A stretch of 41,578 nucleotides of DNA from Syntrophaceae bacterium UBA5619 (GTDB lineage Bacteria > Desulfobacterota > Syntrophia > Syntrophales > UBA5619). The notes below the pieces were generated by a model. That model was not told the origin of the DNA, ran no database searches, and saw only the letters and a list, made by a program, of their open reading frames with translations. Made by a program: the position numbers and the translations under genes. The stretch lies in NCBI GenBank assembly GCA_002424545.1, contig DIKL01000009.1, forward strand, positions 1 through 41,578. The letters run 5' to 3'. Positions within the stretch are counted from its first letter, which is position 1; each line of letters opens with the position of its first letter. Shown one piece after another: positions 23,625 through 32,131 of this stretch.

Positions 23625-24595
23625 TTAGCACAATGCTCCTCTCCCCCTTTCACTCATGCCGCACGCCTTATCGGGAGTTCATCGGATTGGTTCTGGCCGC
23701 TCTGTTGATACTCTCCTGTTCGGGCTATCCTGTTCGTGGAAACCATCCACGGGGAATCTATCATCTCGTTAAGAAAGGAGAGACCCTTTCAAGCATTGCC
23801 CGGGCCTATCAAGTCGATCTGCAGGAGCTTGCGGAGATCAACAACGTCGGCGATCCCAACCGGATCGAGACGGACAGCGTAATTTTCGTCCCCGAGGTGA
23901 ATCAAATCGTGGATGATGTCATGACGGCGGCCCGGCCGGTCATGCCCCCGACCACACCCGGCGAGAAACGGGAGCCCGAAAAGGCGCCGAGCGTGGTTTT
24001 GAAAACGGAAATTCCGGAAAAAAAAGAACCGACGCTTGCGCAGACGCGAAAGGAACCGACTCCGGCCGATGCGTCGGCGAAAGATCGCGCGGAACGATCC
24101 CCCAAAGTCAAGGGTGATTCGATTCCCGATCGAGCTTCCGAAAAACCGGAAAAGAAGAAAATCGCCGATCCGCAGCTCAAGCCCAGGCAACCCGAGATCG
24201 GCGAAGAGCAGATCCGGTTCGACAAAAAGCGTTTCATCTGGCCGGTCAAGGGGAAGGTCGTCTCCCGCTTTGGAATCCAAGCCAACCGTATGTATTATAA
24301 CGGTATTCGAATTGCAGCGGATGCGGGAACGGCGGTACAGGCGGCGGCGGACGGGCTCGTGATCTTCTCCGCCCCTCTTAAGGATTATGGCGAGACGATC
24401 ATCATCCAGCATGAAGAACAATACGCGACCGTCTATACGCACCTTGGACTCAGAATCGTCCGCGGGGAAAGCCGGGTGAAGAAAGGGGACCGGATTGCCT
24501 TTGTCGGCAAGGCCGATGAGCGGTCGGAAGCCTATCTTCATTTCGAGGTTCGTCACCGAAACAAGGCGCGCAACCCGCTTTTCTTTCTTCCCTGA
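23612..24595 (+). CDS. nlpD: NlpD-like LysM-LytM lipoprotein
   Basis: A 327-residue envelope lipoprotein. Signal sequence and lipobox LLILSC with Cys36, LysM domain (about 51-95, HLVKKGETLSSIARAYQVD), a long Lys/Glu/Pro linker, and a C-terminal LytM (M23-like) domain. The first zinc ligand position (normally HxGxD) reads YNGIRIAAD, and the HxH motif reads YLHFE, so the site is degenerate. It is therefore likely a regulator of an amidase, as NlpD and EnvC are, rather than a peptidase. GGGGAG precedes the ATG at 23612 and it overlaps pcm. Confidence 0.85.
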   Translation: MGKLISTMLLSPFHSCRTPYREFIGLVLAALLILSCSGYPVRGNHPRGIYHLVKKGETLSSIARAYQVDLQELAEINNVGDPNRIETDSVIFVPEVNQIVDDVMTAARPVMPPTTPGEKREPEKAPSVVLKTEIPEKKEPTLAQTRKEPTPADASAKDRAERSPKVKGDSIPDRASEKPEKKKIADPQLKPRQPEIGEEQIRFDKKRFIWPVKGKVVSRFGIQANRMYYNGIRIAADAGTAVQAAADGLVIFSAPLKDYGETIIIQHEEQYATVYTHLGLRIVRGESRVKKGDRIAFVGKADERSEAYLHFEVRHRNKARNPLFFLP

Positions 24596-24672
24596 CGATG
24601 AGAATGATGGTTATCTTTCCGGAAACGGGGTGGATGAACGCGGGTGAGATACAAGAATACTCTGGAATGCTG

Positions 24673-24701
24673 TTGACTATTCTCACGGAATTTGATATGT
24701 T
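24673..24701 (+). promoter_or_regulatory. Putative sigma-70 type promoter of carD
   Basis: TTGACT (24673-24678), a 17-bp spacer and TATGTT (24696-24701) lie 34 bp upstream of the carD start. The -10 matches four of six consensus bases. No other promoter-like sequence is better placed in this gap. Confidence 0.5.
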
Positions 24702-24734
24702 ACTACGTTCTAAATAAATACTTCAGGTGTGATC

Positions 24735-25220
24735 ATGTTCAAGGTAGGAGATTTGGCGGTATATCCGGCACAGGGGGTCGGGGTGATCGAGGCCATCGAA
24801 AACCGGGAGGTCGGGGGGAAAAAACAACTGTTCTATATCATGAAGATCATGGGCAACGGGATGAAGATCATGATTCCCATGAATAGCGCAAAATCGGTCG
24901 GTTTGCGTGAGGTGATCATGGAAACGGAAATCCCCAAGGTTTATGCAATCCTCCGCAAGAAGGACGTTACAATAGACAAGCAGACATGGAACAAGCGGTA
25001 CCGGGAATATCTGGAGAAAATCAAAACGGGGTCGGTGTTCGAAATTGCCCGCGTCCTGCGCGACCTGTTCATTCTGAAAAGCGACAAAAATCTCTCCTTC
25101 GGGGAGAGGAAAATGATGGATACGGCGAAGAACCTTCTCATCAAGGAGATTTCGGTGGCGAGCAATGCCGAAGAGACCAAGATTGAAGAAGATCTGAAGG
25201 TCATCTTCACCATACAATGA
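24735..25220 (+). CDS. carD: CarD family RNA-polymerase-binding regulator
   Basis: A 161-residue protein. The N-terminal Tudor-like RNA-polymerase-interacting domain (FKVGDLAVYPAQGVGVIEAIE ... FYIMKIMGNGMKIMIPM) contacts the beta subunit. The C-terminal helical domain binds DNA near the -10 element (LRDLFILKSDKNLSFGERKMMDTAKNLLIKE). CarD proteins stabilise open complexes, especially on rRNA promoters. The ATG at 24735 (MFKVGDL) is preferred to one 6 nt upstream. It is followed after 172 nt by the PIN/TRAM gene. Confidence 0.92.
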   Translation: MFKVGDLAVYPAQGVGVIEAIENREVGGKKQLFYIMKIMGNGMKIMIPMNSAKSVGLREVIMETEIPKVYAILRKKDVTIDKQTWNKRYREYLEKIKTGSVFEIARVLRDLFILKSDKNLSFGERKMMDTAKNLLIKEISVASNAEETKIEEDLKVIFTIQ

Positions 25221-25392
25221 CAACCTTCCGTCATTTTTTCCGGAAGTTCAGCCGCCTGCAACAGAGAATCGCACCGGGATCCGACGGGATCTCAACATCA
25301 TCACCGGGAATGCCCTCGTTCCACGATATTGTCGGAGTGTTTGCAGATAATCGGAGGCATTATGAAATCAATCGAAAAGGAGGTGAGGGGAT

Positions 25393-26415
25393 GTGATTGT
25401 GAAGATTATCTTGATTCTGGCCTGTTCGTTGAGCGGTTATTCTATTGCCTACCACAGCTATAGCCAATGGTGGCAATGGACGGCCGGACTATTTTTAGGT
25501 TTATTGATCGCCATATTCGTCATCAAGATCGAACAGGCCATCCGCAAGGTCGCCCTGCGGGTGATTCTGGGCGGCGTCGTGGGGATGATCATCGGCCTGC
25601 TGATTGCCTTCTTATTTGTATACGGATTAAGTTTTGTCAGCAACATCATGGAAAAAAGGCAGGTCGTGCCCTGGATCTACTCGCTGATTACCGGCATCAT
25701 GGGCTATCTGGGGCTGGTCCTCGGATCAAAGAAAGTGGAGGAGGTCAGTCTTTTCGGATGGGGACCGGCCAAGGAAATCAGCGATTACCGCATTCTGGAT
25801 ACCAGCGTCATCATCGACGGCCGGATCGCGGACATCTGCGACACCGGTTTCATGGAGGGCAACCTGATGGTCCCCCGCTTCGTTCTCGACGAGCTTCAGT
25901 ACATCGCCGATTCATCGGATTCGATGAAGAGGGCCCGCGGCCGGCGGGGGCTGGATATCCTGAACCGGATGCAGCGGGGCAGCGGTATTTATATCGACGT
26001 GGTCGACCATGATTTTCCCAAGATCAAGGGAGTCGATGCCAAGCTGGTCGCCCTGGCCAAGAAAACCAACGGAAAGATCATCACGAATGATTTCAACCTC
26101 AACAAGGTGGCGGAGTTGCAGGGGATCAAGATCCTCAACGTCAATGAGCTGGCCAACGCGCTGAAACCGGTCGTTCTGCCGGGAGAACAGATGACCGTCA
26201 AGATCATCAAGGACGGGAAGGAACCGGGGCAGGGGGTGGCCTATCTGGATGACGGCACGATGATCATCGTGGACAATGCCCAGAAATACCAGGGAATGAC
26301 GGTGGAAGCGATGGTCACGAGCGTGCTGCAGACCACCGCCGGACGGATGATCTTTTCGGAACTGAAATCGGTCCTTTCGGATAAGAAGTCCTCCGGGATG
26401 AACTCGAAGCCGTAA
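25393..26415 (+). CDS. PIN/TRAM-domain integral membrane protein (YacL-like)
   Basis: A 340-residue protein: four hydrophobic segments in the first ~115 residues, then a PIN ribonuclease-like domain ([11 protein letters not shown] with the first catalytic Asp, [22 protein letters not shown] with late acidic residues), and a C-terminal TRAM RNA-binding domain ([30 protein letters not shown]). YacL homologues are often just upstream of ispD-ispF, as here. A membrane-anchored RNase role is inferred. The start is GTG at 25393 with AAGGAGGTGAGG upstream. Confidence 0.88.
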   Translation: MIVKIILILACSLSGYSIAYHSYSQWWQWTAGLFLGLLIAIFVIKIEQAIRKVALRVILGGVVGMIIGLLIAFLFVYGLSFVSNIMEKRQVVPWIYSLITGIMGYLGLVLGSKKVEEVSLFGWGPAKEISDYRILDTSVIIDGRIADICDTGFMEGNLMVPRFVLDELQYIADSSDSMKRARGRRGLDILNRMQRGSGIYIDVVDHDFPKIKGVDAKLVALAKKTNGKIITNDFNLNKVAELQGIKILNVNELANALKPVVLPGEQMTVKIIKDGKEPGQGVAYLDDGTMIIVDNAQKYQGMTVEAMVTSVLQTTAGRMIFSELKSVLSDKKSSGMNSKP

Positions 26416-26423
26416 CGGCATCC

Positions 26424-26452
26424 GGGTCCGGCGATGCGTAATCGCCGGACCC
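26424..26452 (+). terminator. Perfect 12-bp hairpin between the PIN/TRAM gene and ispD
   Basis: GGGTCCGGCGAT (26424-26435) and ATCGCCGGACCC (26441-26452) form a perfect 12-bp stem with loop GCGTA, followed by TTCTGTCT. It begins 9 nt after the PIN/TRAM stop and ends 21 nt before the ispD ATG. The T tract is weak, so it may be a partial terminator or an RNA-stability hairpin at an operon joint. Confidence 0.6.
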
Positions 26453-26473
26453 TTCTGTCTCCAGGGCGGCGCC

Positions 26474-27166
26474 ATGAAAACGGTTGCAATTGTTCCGGCG
26501 GGGGGAACGGGAAAACGGATGGGAAGCCGACTTCCCAAACAGTTCCTGTCGCTGGCCGGAATCCCCATCCTCGTTCACACCCTCAAGGTATTTCAACACT
26601 CTCCGCTGATCGATGAAATTCTCCTTGCGGTTCCCGAGGGAGAACTGGCGGATGTGCAACGGAACATCGTCGAACGGTTCGATCTGTCGAAGATCAGCCT
26701 GGTTCTCGCCGGCGGACCCGAACGTCAGGATTCGGTGCGGAATGCGCTGGCGCATGTGAGTGAAGAACATGACATCGTTCTCGTCCATGACGGCGTCCGC
26801 CCGTTCGTGACCGAGGATCTGATCGAACGGGTCGTTGCCGAGACGAGTATCTTCGGCGCCGCGACCGCCGGTCTTCCGGTCCGGGACACGGTGAAGGAGG
26901 TCGATCGGAAGGGGTGTGTGGCGAGGACCGTTCCGCGGGAAGACCTCTGGTTGACGCAGACCCCGCAGGCCTTCCGCAGAGAATTGATCCTTGCTGCTTA
27001 CGAGAGGGCCGCAGCCGACGAATTTTACGGCACGGATGACGCTTCGCTGGTCGAAAGAATGGGGATTCCCGTCCGGATGATTCCCGGTGATGCGGACAAT
27101 ATCAAGGTGACGACACCGGAGGATCTGGAACGTGGCGAGAAGATCGTTTGCGGGAGAAAGAAATGA
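26474..27166 (+). CDS. ispD: 2-C-methyl-D-erythritol 4-phosphate cytidylyltransferase
   Basis: Third step of the MEP isoprenoid pathway: couples MEP and CTP to CDP-ME. The CTP-binding motif PAGGTGKRMGSRLPKQF is at the N-terminus, and ALAHVSEEHDIVLVHDGVRPFV and TQTPQAFRRELI are typical of IspD. Length 230 is normal. It overlaps ispF by ATGA, so the two MEP enzymes are co-translated. Confidence 0.96.
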   Translation: MKTVAIVPAGGTGKRMGSRLPKQFLSLAGIPILVHTLKVFQHSPLIDEILLAVPEGELADVQRNIVERFDLSKISLVLAGGPERQDSVRNALAHVSEEHDIVLVHDGVRPFVTEDLIERVVAETSIFGAATAGLPVRDTVKEVDRKGCVARTVPREDLWLTQTPQAFRRELILAAYERAAADEFYGTDDASLVERMGIPVRMIPGDADNIKVTTPEDLERGEKIVCGRKK

Positions 27167-27645
27167 AAATCGGATTCGGCTATGACAGCCATCGTCTCGC
27201 GACAGGGAGAAGACTGGTGCTGGGCGGAAAAGAGGTTCCGCACGAAAAGGGGCTGATGGGCCATTCGGACGCCGACGTGCTGATCCATGCCGTCTGCGAC
27301 GCGATCCTTGGAGCCGTGGGTCTGGGCGACATCGGAAGGCAGTTTCCGGACACGGATCCCGCCTTCCGGGACATCGCCGGCCTGGTCCTGCTGGAGAGGG
27401 TGAGGACGCTTGCCGACGCAAAGGGTTTTCGGATCCGCAATGTGGATTCCACGGTTGTTCTGGAGAAGCCGAAATTGGCCCCCCATCTTTCGGAAATGGC
27501 GGAAAACATCGCCGGCGTTCTGCGAATTCCCGCTTTACAGGTGAGTATCAAGGCCAAGACGAACGAGGGGATGGGGCTTGTGGGCGCGGGGGAGGGGGCC
27601 GCCGCGTTTGCGGTCGTCCTGGTCGAAGACGGGGATGCCGCGTGA
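27163..27645 (+). CDS. ispF: 2-C-methyl-D-erythritol 2,4-cyclodiphosphate synthase
   Basis: Fifth MEP-pathway step: cyclises CDP-ME 2-phosphate to MEcPP and releases CMP. Zinc ligands Asp8 and His10 (GYDSHR) and His42 in GHSDADVLIHAVCDA are present; GDIGRQFPDTDP and KTNEGMG follow. Length 160 is normal. I chose the ATG at 27163, which overlaps the ispD stop; a longer upstream start at 27148 lies inside ispD. Confidence 0.96.
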   Translation: MKIGFGYDSHRLATGRRLVLGGKEVPHEKGLMGHSDADVLIHAVCDAILGAVGLGDIGRQFPDTDPAFRDIAGLVLLERVRTLADAKGFRIRNVDSTVVLEKPKLAPHLSEMAENIAGVLRIPALQVSIKAKTNEGMGLVGAGEGAAAFAVVLVEDGDAA

Positions 27646-27649
27646 AGCG

Positions 27650-28390
27650 ATGAGAAATATCCGGCTGATCGTTGAATACGACGGCACTGCGTATTGCGGT
27701 TGGCAGCGCCAGCAGAACGGGCTTTCCATCCAGCAGCTCATCGAGGAGTCCATCGGCCGGATCACCGGCGTGGAGAGCCGGGTCATCGGTTCGGGTCGGA
27801 CGGATGCGGGGGTTCATGCCGTCGGCCAGGTCGCCCACTTTCACACCGCTTCCCATCTGGATGAACGGAGCTTCCTGATGGGGATCAACAGTCTTCTTCC
27901 CCCGGACATTGTGGTCCGGAGCGTCCGCGAGGTTGATCCCGTCTTTCACGCCCGCTTCGATGTGAAAAGCAAGGTTTATTTTTACCGGATCTGCAACCGT
28001 CCGGTGCGGCCCGCCCTGGAGCGACGATTCGCCTGGTTTGTCTGGGAACCCCTCGATCTGGAGAAGATCGATGGGGCGCTGGATCTGTTCCGCGGAACGC
28101 ATGATTTCTCCTCGTTCTGTTCCTCCCACACGGACAGCCGGGATCATGTCCGGACCGTTCTGGATATCGGCGTCGTGAAGCAGGATAAGGATATCATTCA
28201 AATGACCATCGAAGCGGACGGTTTTCTGCGGTACATGGTCAGGACGATCGTCGGTGCGTTGGTCGAGATTGGTCGGGGGAAACGCTCCCGGGAGGATGTG
28301 GCCGAGATTCTGGAGGCCAAGGATCGTAAGCGGGCCGGCCTCACCGCGCCGCCGCAGGGGCTCTTTCTGCAGGAAGTGAGATACGAATGA
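27650..28390 (+). CDS. truA: tRNA pseudouridine(38-40) synthase TruA
   Basis: Makes pseudouridine at positions 38-40 of tRNA anticodon stems. The catalytic Asp52 is in GSGRTDAGVHAVGQ, and the N-terminal VEYDGTAYCGWQRQ and C-terminal FLRYMVRTIVGALVEIG segments are typical of TruA. Length 246 is normal. The start is probably the ATG at 27650 (MRNIRL); one at 27635 is possible. The stop overlaps the start of the next gene by ATGA. Confidence 0.95.
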   Translation: MRNIRLIVEYDGTAYCGWQRQQNGLSIQQLIEESIGRITGVESRVIGSGRTDAGVHAVGQVAHFHTASHLDERSFLMGINSLLPPDIVVRSVREVDPVFHARFDVKSKVYFYRICNRPVRPALERRFAWFVWEPLDLEKIDGALDLFRGTHDFSSFCSSHTDSRDHVRTVLDIGVVKQDKDIIQMTIEADGFLRYMVRTIVGALVEIGRGKRSREDVAEILEAKDRKRAGLTAPPQGLFLQEVRYE

Positions 28391-29238
28391 AGATTCTCGT
28401 TCTGGGACACCGGGGAATACCGGGAAGCGATCTGCTGCTGCAATTGGGGACTGCCCACGACGTGATGGGGAAAGACGCGGATGATTTCGACATCACGCGG
28501 GAGGACGATTGCGGGCGCGTGATCGCGGAATGCCTGCCGGATGTCGTCGTCAACGCAGCCGCCTACACCGATGTTGATGGTTGCGAGACGGATCGTGACC
28601 GCTGTTTTGCCGTCAATGCCGTCGGCGTGAAGAACATCGCCCTTGCCTGCCGGGTGCGGGGTGTCGGGATCGTCCATTTCAGCACCGATCTAATCTTCGA
28701 CGGCCGGAAGGAGACCCCGTATGTCGAAGAGGACGAACCGGCTCCGCTGAGTGTTTATGGCGCCTCCAAGTTGGAGGGGGAGCGTTTTCTCCAGGCCTTT
28801 TCCGACCGCTGGCTTCTGATTCGGACCGCCCGGCTCTACGGAAAAAACGGCGGGAATTTTGTGAAAACGATTTTGGAAAAGGCCGCCGCGGGTAAGATCC
28901 TGGAGGTCGCGGACGATCAAATCGGCGCCCCCACCTATTCCCGGGATCTGGCCGCCGCCGTGCAGTTGCTCATCGAGGGAGGGCATCAGGGTCTTTTTCA
29001 TCTGACCAATCGCGGAAGCTGCAGTTGGTATGAATTTGCGTGCAGAATATTACAGTATTCGGGAAAGAGCGATGTCGCCGTCCGTCCGATTCCGTCGGCG
29101 GGACAAACCCGGCCGGCGGTCCGACCCGCCCGGACCGTCCTGAGCTGCCGCAAGTTTTTCGAGACGACCAGAAAGACCATGCGGTTCTGGCAAATCGCCC
29201 TCCAGGAATATCTGGAGAGGACAGGCGGCCGCGGATAG
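28387..29238 (+). CDS. dTDP-4-dehydrorhamnose reductase-like protein
   Basis: A 283-residue NAD(P)-binding short-chain reductase of the RmlD substrate-binding family. The nucleotide-binding start is KILVLGHRGIPGSDLL, with a variant glycine motif. Catalytic Tyr124 and Lys128 are in YGASKLEGE, after STDLIFDG. RmlD makes dTDP-L-rhamnose for surface polysaccharide, but related enzymes act on other dTDP- or UDP-sugars, and no other rhamnose genes are nearby, so the exact substrate is open. It overlaps truA. Confidence 0.85.
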   Translation: MKILVLGHRGIPGSDLLLQLGTAHDVMGKDADDFDITREDDCGRVIAECLPDVVVNAAAYTDVDGCETDRDRCFAVNAVGVKNIALACRVRGVGIVHFSTDLIFDGRKETPYVEEDEPAPLSVYGASKLEGERFLQAFSDRWLLIRTARLYGKNGGNFVKTILEKAAAGKILEVADDQIGAPTYSRDLAAAVQLLIEGGHQGLFHLTNRGSCSWYEFACRILQYSGKSDVAVRPIPSAGQTRPAVRPARTVLSCRKFFETTRKTMRFWQIALQEYLERTGGRG

Positions 29239-29259
29239 GACGGAGGGAAGGAGAAAACA

Positions 29260-31056
29260 TTGTCGGGGAAAATTATCGTTCTGCCGGAGACGCTGACCCA
29301 TCGGATCGCGGCGGGCGAGGTGGTCGAAAGGCCGGCGTCCATCGTCAAGGAGTTGGTCGAAAACGCGTTGGATGCCGGTTCCACGGAGATCTCCGTGGAG
29401 CTGGAGAAGGGCGGTTGTCAGTCCATCCGCGTGACCGACAATGGGGAAGGAATCGGACCGGAGGATCTCCCGCTCGCCTTTGCCCGTCACGCCACCAGCA
29501 AGATTGCCGCGTTCGAGGATCTTTACCGGGTCCGTTCCTTCGGCTTTCGGGGCGAAGCCCTGCCCAGCATCGCCTCGATTTCCCGGGTGGAGATGGTGAC
29601 CCGCCGGGCGGAGTCGCCCGTCGGCGCCCGGCTGATCATTGAGGGAGGGGTGATTCTGGAGCAGACCGATGCCGGCTGCCCGGTCGGCACGTCCGTCCGG
29701 GTCAGCCGCATCTTTGATCCGGTCCCCGTGCGCCGGAAGTTTCTCAAAAGCGAAATGACCGAACAAGGGTATTGTCTCGACTGGATCACCCGCTTGGCGC
29801 TTGCCCAGCCGGGAATCCGTCTGCGGGTTTCCGCGGGGGAACGCACACTGATGAATGTCCCGGCCGCGAAGGATCTTGCCGAGCGGATTGCCCTCACCCT
29901 GGGTCGGGATTTTCAGGGCCGGCTTGTCCCGGCGACGGGGGAGAGGAACGGCGCGACGCTTCGGGGATTTGTTTCCCGACCGGAATTCACACGTTCCAGC
30001 GCCGCCCAGATGTACCTGTATGTCAACGGCCGCTACGTCAAGGACTATCTGCTGAACCACGCGATCATGACGGCTTTCCGTCGGGTCATCGAGCCGCGCC
30101 GCTATCCGGTCGTCGTGCTGTTTCTGGATGTGCCGCCGGGGGACGTGGATGTGAATGTTCATCCTACGAAAATGGAGGTCCGCTTCCGGAATCCGCGGGA
30201 GATCTACGGCCTCATTGCCGAGAGCCTGTGCGCGACGATCGGCGCCGGATCTTCATCGGAAAAACGGCCGACCGGATCGCCCGATATGGAACGGACCGCC
30301 TATGCGGCACGCGTCGAGGAGGCCTTGAAGCGGTACCGGGTTTCTTCAGGACCGGAAAAACTCTTCTTCGGTCGTTCGACGCCGTCCCAGCAGAGAACCG
30401 AGGTGATTCCGCCGCGACCGGAGGCTCTCGAGTTTCCGTCCGTCCGGGAGCAGCCGGAAATGCAGGCACGCTTTGCCGATCTCGGATATCTCGGTCAGGT
30501 GGCGGGGACCTACCTCGTTTTTGCCGGGGAGGAGGGCGTGGTGCTCGTCGACCAGCATGCGGCCCACGAACGGATCATTTTTGAGAATCTGAAAAAACGG
30601 ACCGAAGGGACGGGCGGGAATACGGTCGGACAGCGTCTATTGATGCCCGAAGTGGTCAGTCTGCCGCCCCGCGACCTTTCCTTTCTGACCGAATCCATCC
30701 CAATTCTCGAGGAGGCGGGGATGGAGGTCGAGGCTTTCGGCGGAGATTCCGTCGTCGTCAAGGCCGTTCCGGCCTTTCTGCCCGATGCGGAGGCGCGGAC
30801 GCTGATCGGCGACCTGCTGGCCGAATGCCTGGAGGGGGATTGCAGGCTCCCGCTGACGGAGAGGCGGGAGAGAATCTTCACGGCCCTCGCCTGCCGGGCG
30901 GCCGTGAAGGCAAACCGAAGTCTCAGCGTTCCGGAAGTCGAGCGCCTCTGCCGCGATCTCGATGCGCTTCCCCACGCCGCAACCTGTCCGCACGGGAGAC
31001 CCCTGAAGATTGTCATCTCCGTCGGCGAGCTGGAAAAGCTGTTCAAGAGGAGATAG
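29260..31056 (+). CDS. mutL: DNA mismatch repair protein MutL with endonuclease motif
   Basis: A 598-residue GHKL ATPase: ELVENALDAG (ATP-binding Glu/Asn), DNGEGI and GFRGEALPSIASIS at the N-terminus, then a variable linker. The C-terminal domain has DQHAAHERIIFE starting at Asp431, matching the DQHAX2EX4E endonuclease motif, plus ACRAAVKAN and CPHGRP metal-site motifs. It is therefore the nicking type of MutL found in bacteria without MutH. The start is TTG at 29260 with AAGGAG upstream. It is followed by miaA after 6 nt. Confidence 0.95.
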   Translation: MSGKIIVLPETLTHRIAAGEVVERPASIVKELVENALDAGSTEISVELEKGGCQSIRVTDNGEGIGPEDLPLAFARHATSKIAAFEDLYRVRSFGFRGEALPSIASISRVEMVTRRAESPVGARLIIEGGVILEQTDAGCPVGTSVRVSRIFDPVPVRRKFLKSEMTEQGYCLDWITRLALAQPGIRLRVSAGERTLMNVPAAKDLAERIALTLGRDFQGRLVPATGERNGATLRGFVSRPEFTRSSAAQMYLYVNGRYVKDYLLNHAIMTAFRRVIEPRRYPVVVLFLDVPPGDVDVNVHPTKMEVRFRNPREIYGLIAESLCATIGAGSSSEKRPTGSPDMERTAYAARVEEALKRYRVSSGPEKLFFGRSTPSQQRTEVIPPRPEALEFPSVREQPEMQARFADLGYLGQVAGTYLVFAGEEGVVLVDQHAAHERIIFENLKKRTEGTGGNTVGQRLLMPEVVSLPPRDLSFLTESIPILEEAGMEVEAFGGDSVVVKAVPAFLPDAEARTLIGDLLAECLEGDCRLPLTERRERIFTALACRAAVKANRSLSVPEVERLCRDLDALPHAATCPHGRPLKIVISVGELEKLFKRR

Positions 31057-31062
31057 CCGGAG

Positions 31063-32001
31063 ATGGCGGATTCCCATATCCCCAAACCCAGGGTGATCTG
31101 CATTCTCGGGCCGACCGCCGTCGGAAAAACGGCGATGGCGCTGGAACTGGCCGGCCGGTACGGCGGCGAGATCGTCGGCGCCGATTCCATGCAGGTCTAC
31201 CGGCGGATGGATATCGGCACGGCGAAGCCGACGCCGGAAGAGCGGAAGCGCATTCCCCATCACCTGCTCGATGTGGTCGATCCGGATGAGCCTTTCGATG
31301 TTTCGCGCTATATCGGTTTGGCCCGGGACGTGGTCGCATCGTTGCACCGCAAGGGGAAGACGGTTTTTATCGTCGGGGGAACCGGTCTCTATGTCCGGGC
31401 CCTTTTGGGGGGGCTGATCGACGGGCCGGGGGCGGACGATGCGCTGCGGCAGGAGCTGAAACAGGAAATGAAGATCCGGGGGAAGGCCCATCTTTACGAG
31501 AAGCTGAAGGCAAGGGATCCCCGCGCCGCCGATCGGATCGACCCCCGTGACGGCATCCGGATCATCCGCGCGCTGGAGGTGATCGAGCATACGGGAAAAT
31601 CGATCGTGGAATTTCAGGAGGGGCACCGCTTCCGGGAGGCGCCGTATGAAGCCCTGCGGATCGGTCTCCGATTGGATCGGGATCGCCTGAACGACCGGAT
31701 CGACCGGAGGACGGAACGGATGATCGCGGATGGATTTGCCGAGGAGGTCCGGGGGCTGATCGATAGGGGATACGGTGAGTCACTCAAATCGATGCAATCG
31801 TTGGGCTACCGGCACATGACGGGCCATCTAGCCGGACGGCAGAGTCTGGAGCGGACGGTGGATTGGATTCAAAGGGATACCCGCCGCTACGCGAAGCGTC
31901 AGATGACCTGGTTTGCCGCGGACCGGGAGATCGGCTGGCTCGACCCGGGGGATGTCGAGGAGGCGTCGCGGCGGATCGAGGTTTTTCTGGGGCGGTCCTG
32001 A
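31063..32001 (+). CDS. miaA: tRNA dimethylallyltransferase MiaA
   Basis: Transfers a dimethylallyl group to A37 of UNN-decoding tRNAs, using the product of the MEP pathway. The N-terminal P-loop GPTAVGKT is followed by GADSMQVYRRMDIGTAKPTPEE, HLLDVVDPDE and RQMTWFAAD near the C-terminus. Length 312 is normal. It is 6 nt after mutL, a common pairing. No neighbour carries the following step (MiaB). Confidence 0.96.
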   Translation: MADSHIPKPRVICILGPTAVGKTAMALELAGRYGGEIVGADSMQVYRRMDIGTAKPTPEERKRIPHHLLDVVDPDEPFDVSRYIGLARDVVASLHRKGKTVFIVGGTGLYVRALLGGLIDGPGADDALRQELKQEMKIRGKAHLYEKLKARDPRAADRIDPRDGIRIIRALEVIEHTGKSIVEFQEGHRFREAPYEALRIGLRLDRDRLNDRIDRRTERMIADGFAEEVRGLIDRGYGESLKSMQSLGYRHMTGHLAGRQSLERTVDWIQRDTRRYAKRQMTWFAADREIGWLDPGDVEEASRRIEVFLGRS

Positions 32002-32131
32002 AGCGAGGGACGGGCAGCGTTCCCTCCGGTGAGAGAACGTGAAGATCGGCCGAAGGAAGTTCCTTGATTTTTTTGTCGTCGTTTCGTAAGAAGGATCGCG
32101 GCAATATCTCACTTGCGACTGGAGAAGATGA

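Noticed and set aside
32002..32131. T-box or other leader before valS
   Set aside because: No specifier, antiterminator or terminator structure could be recognised in this gap.
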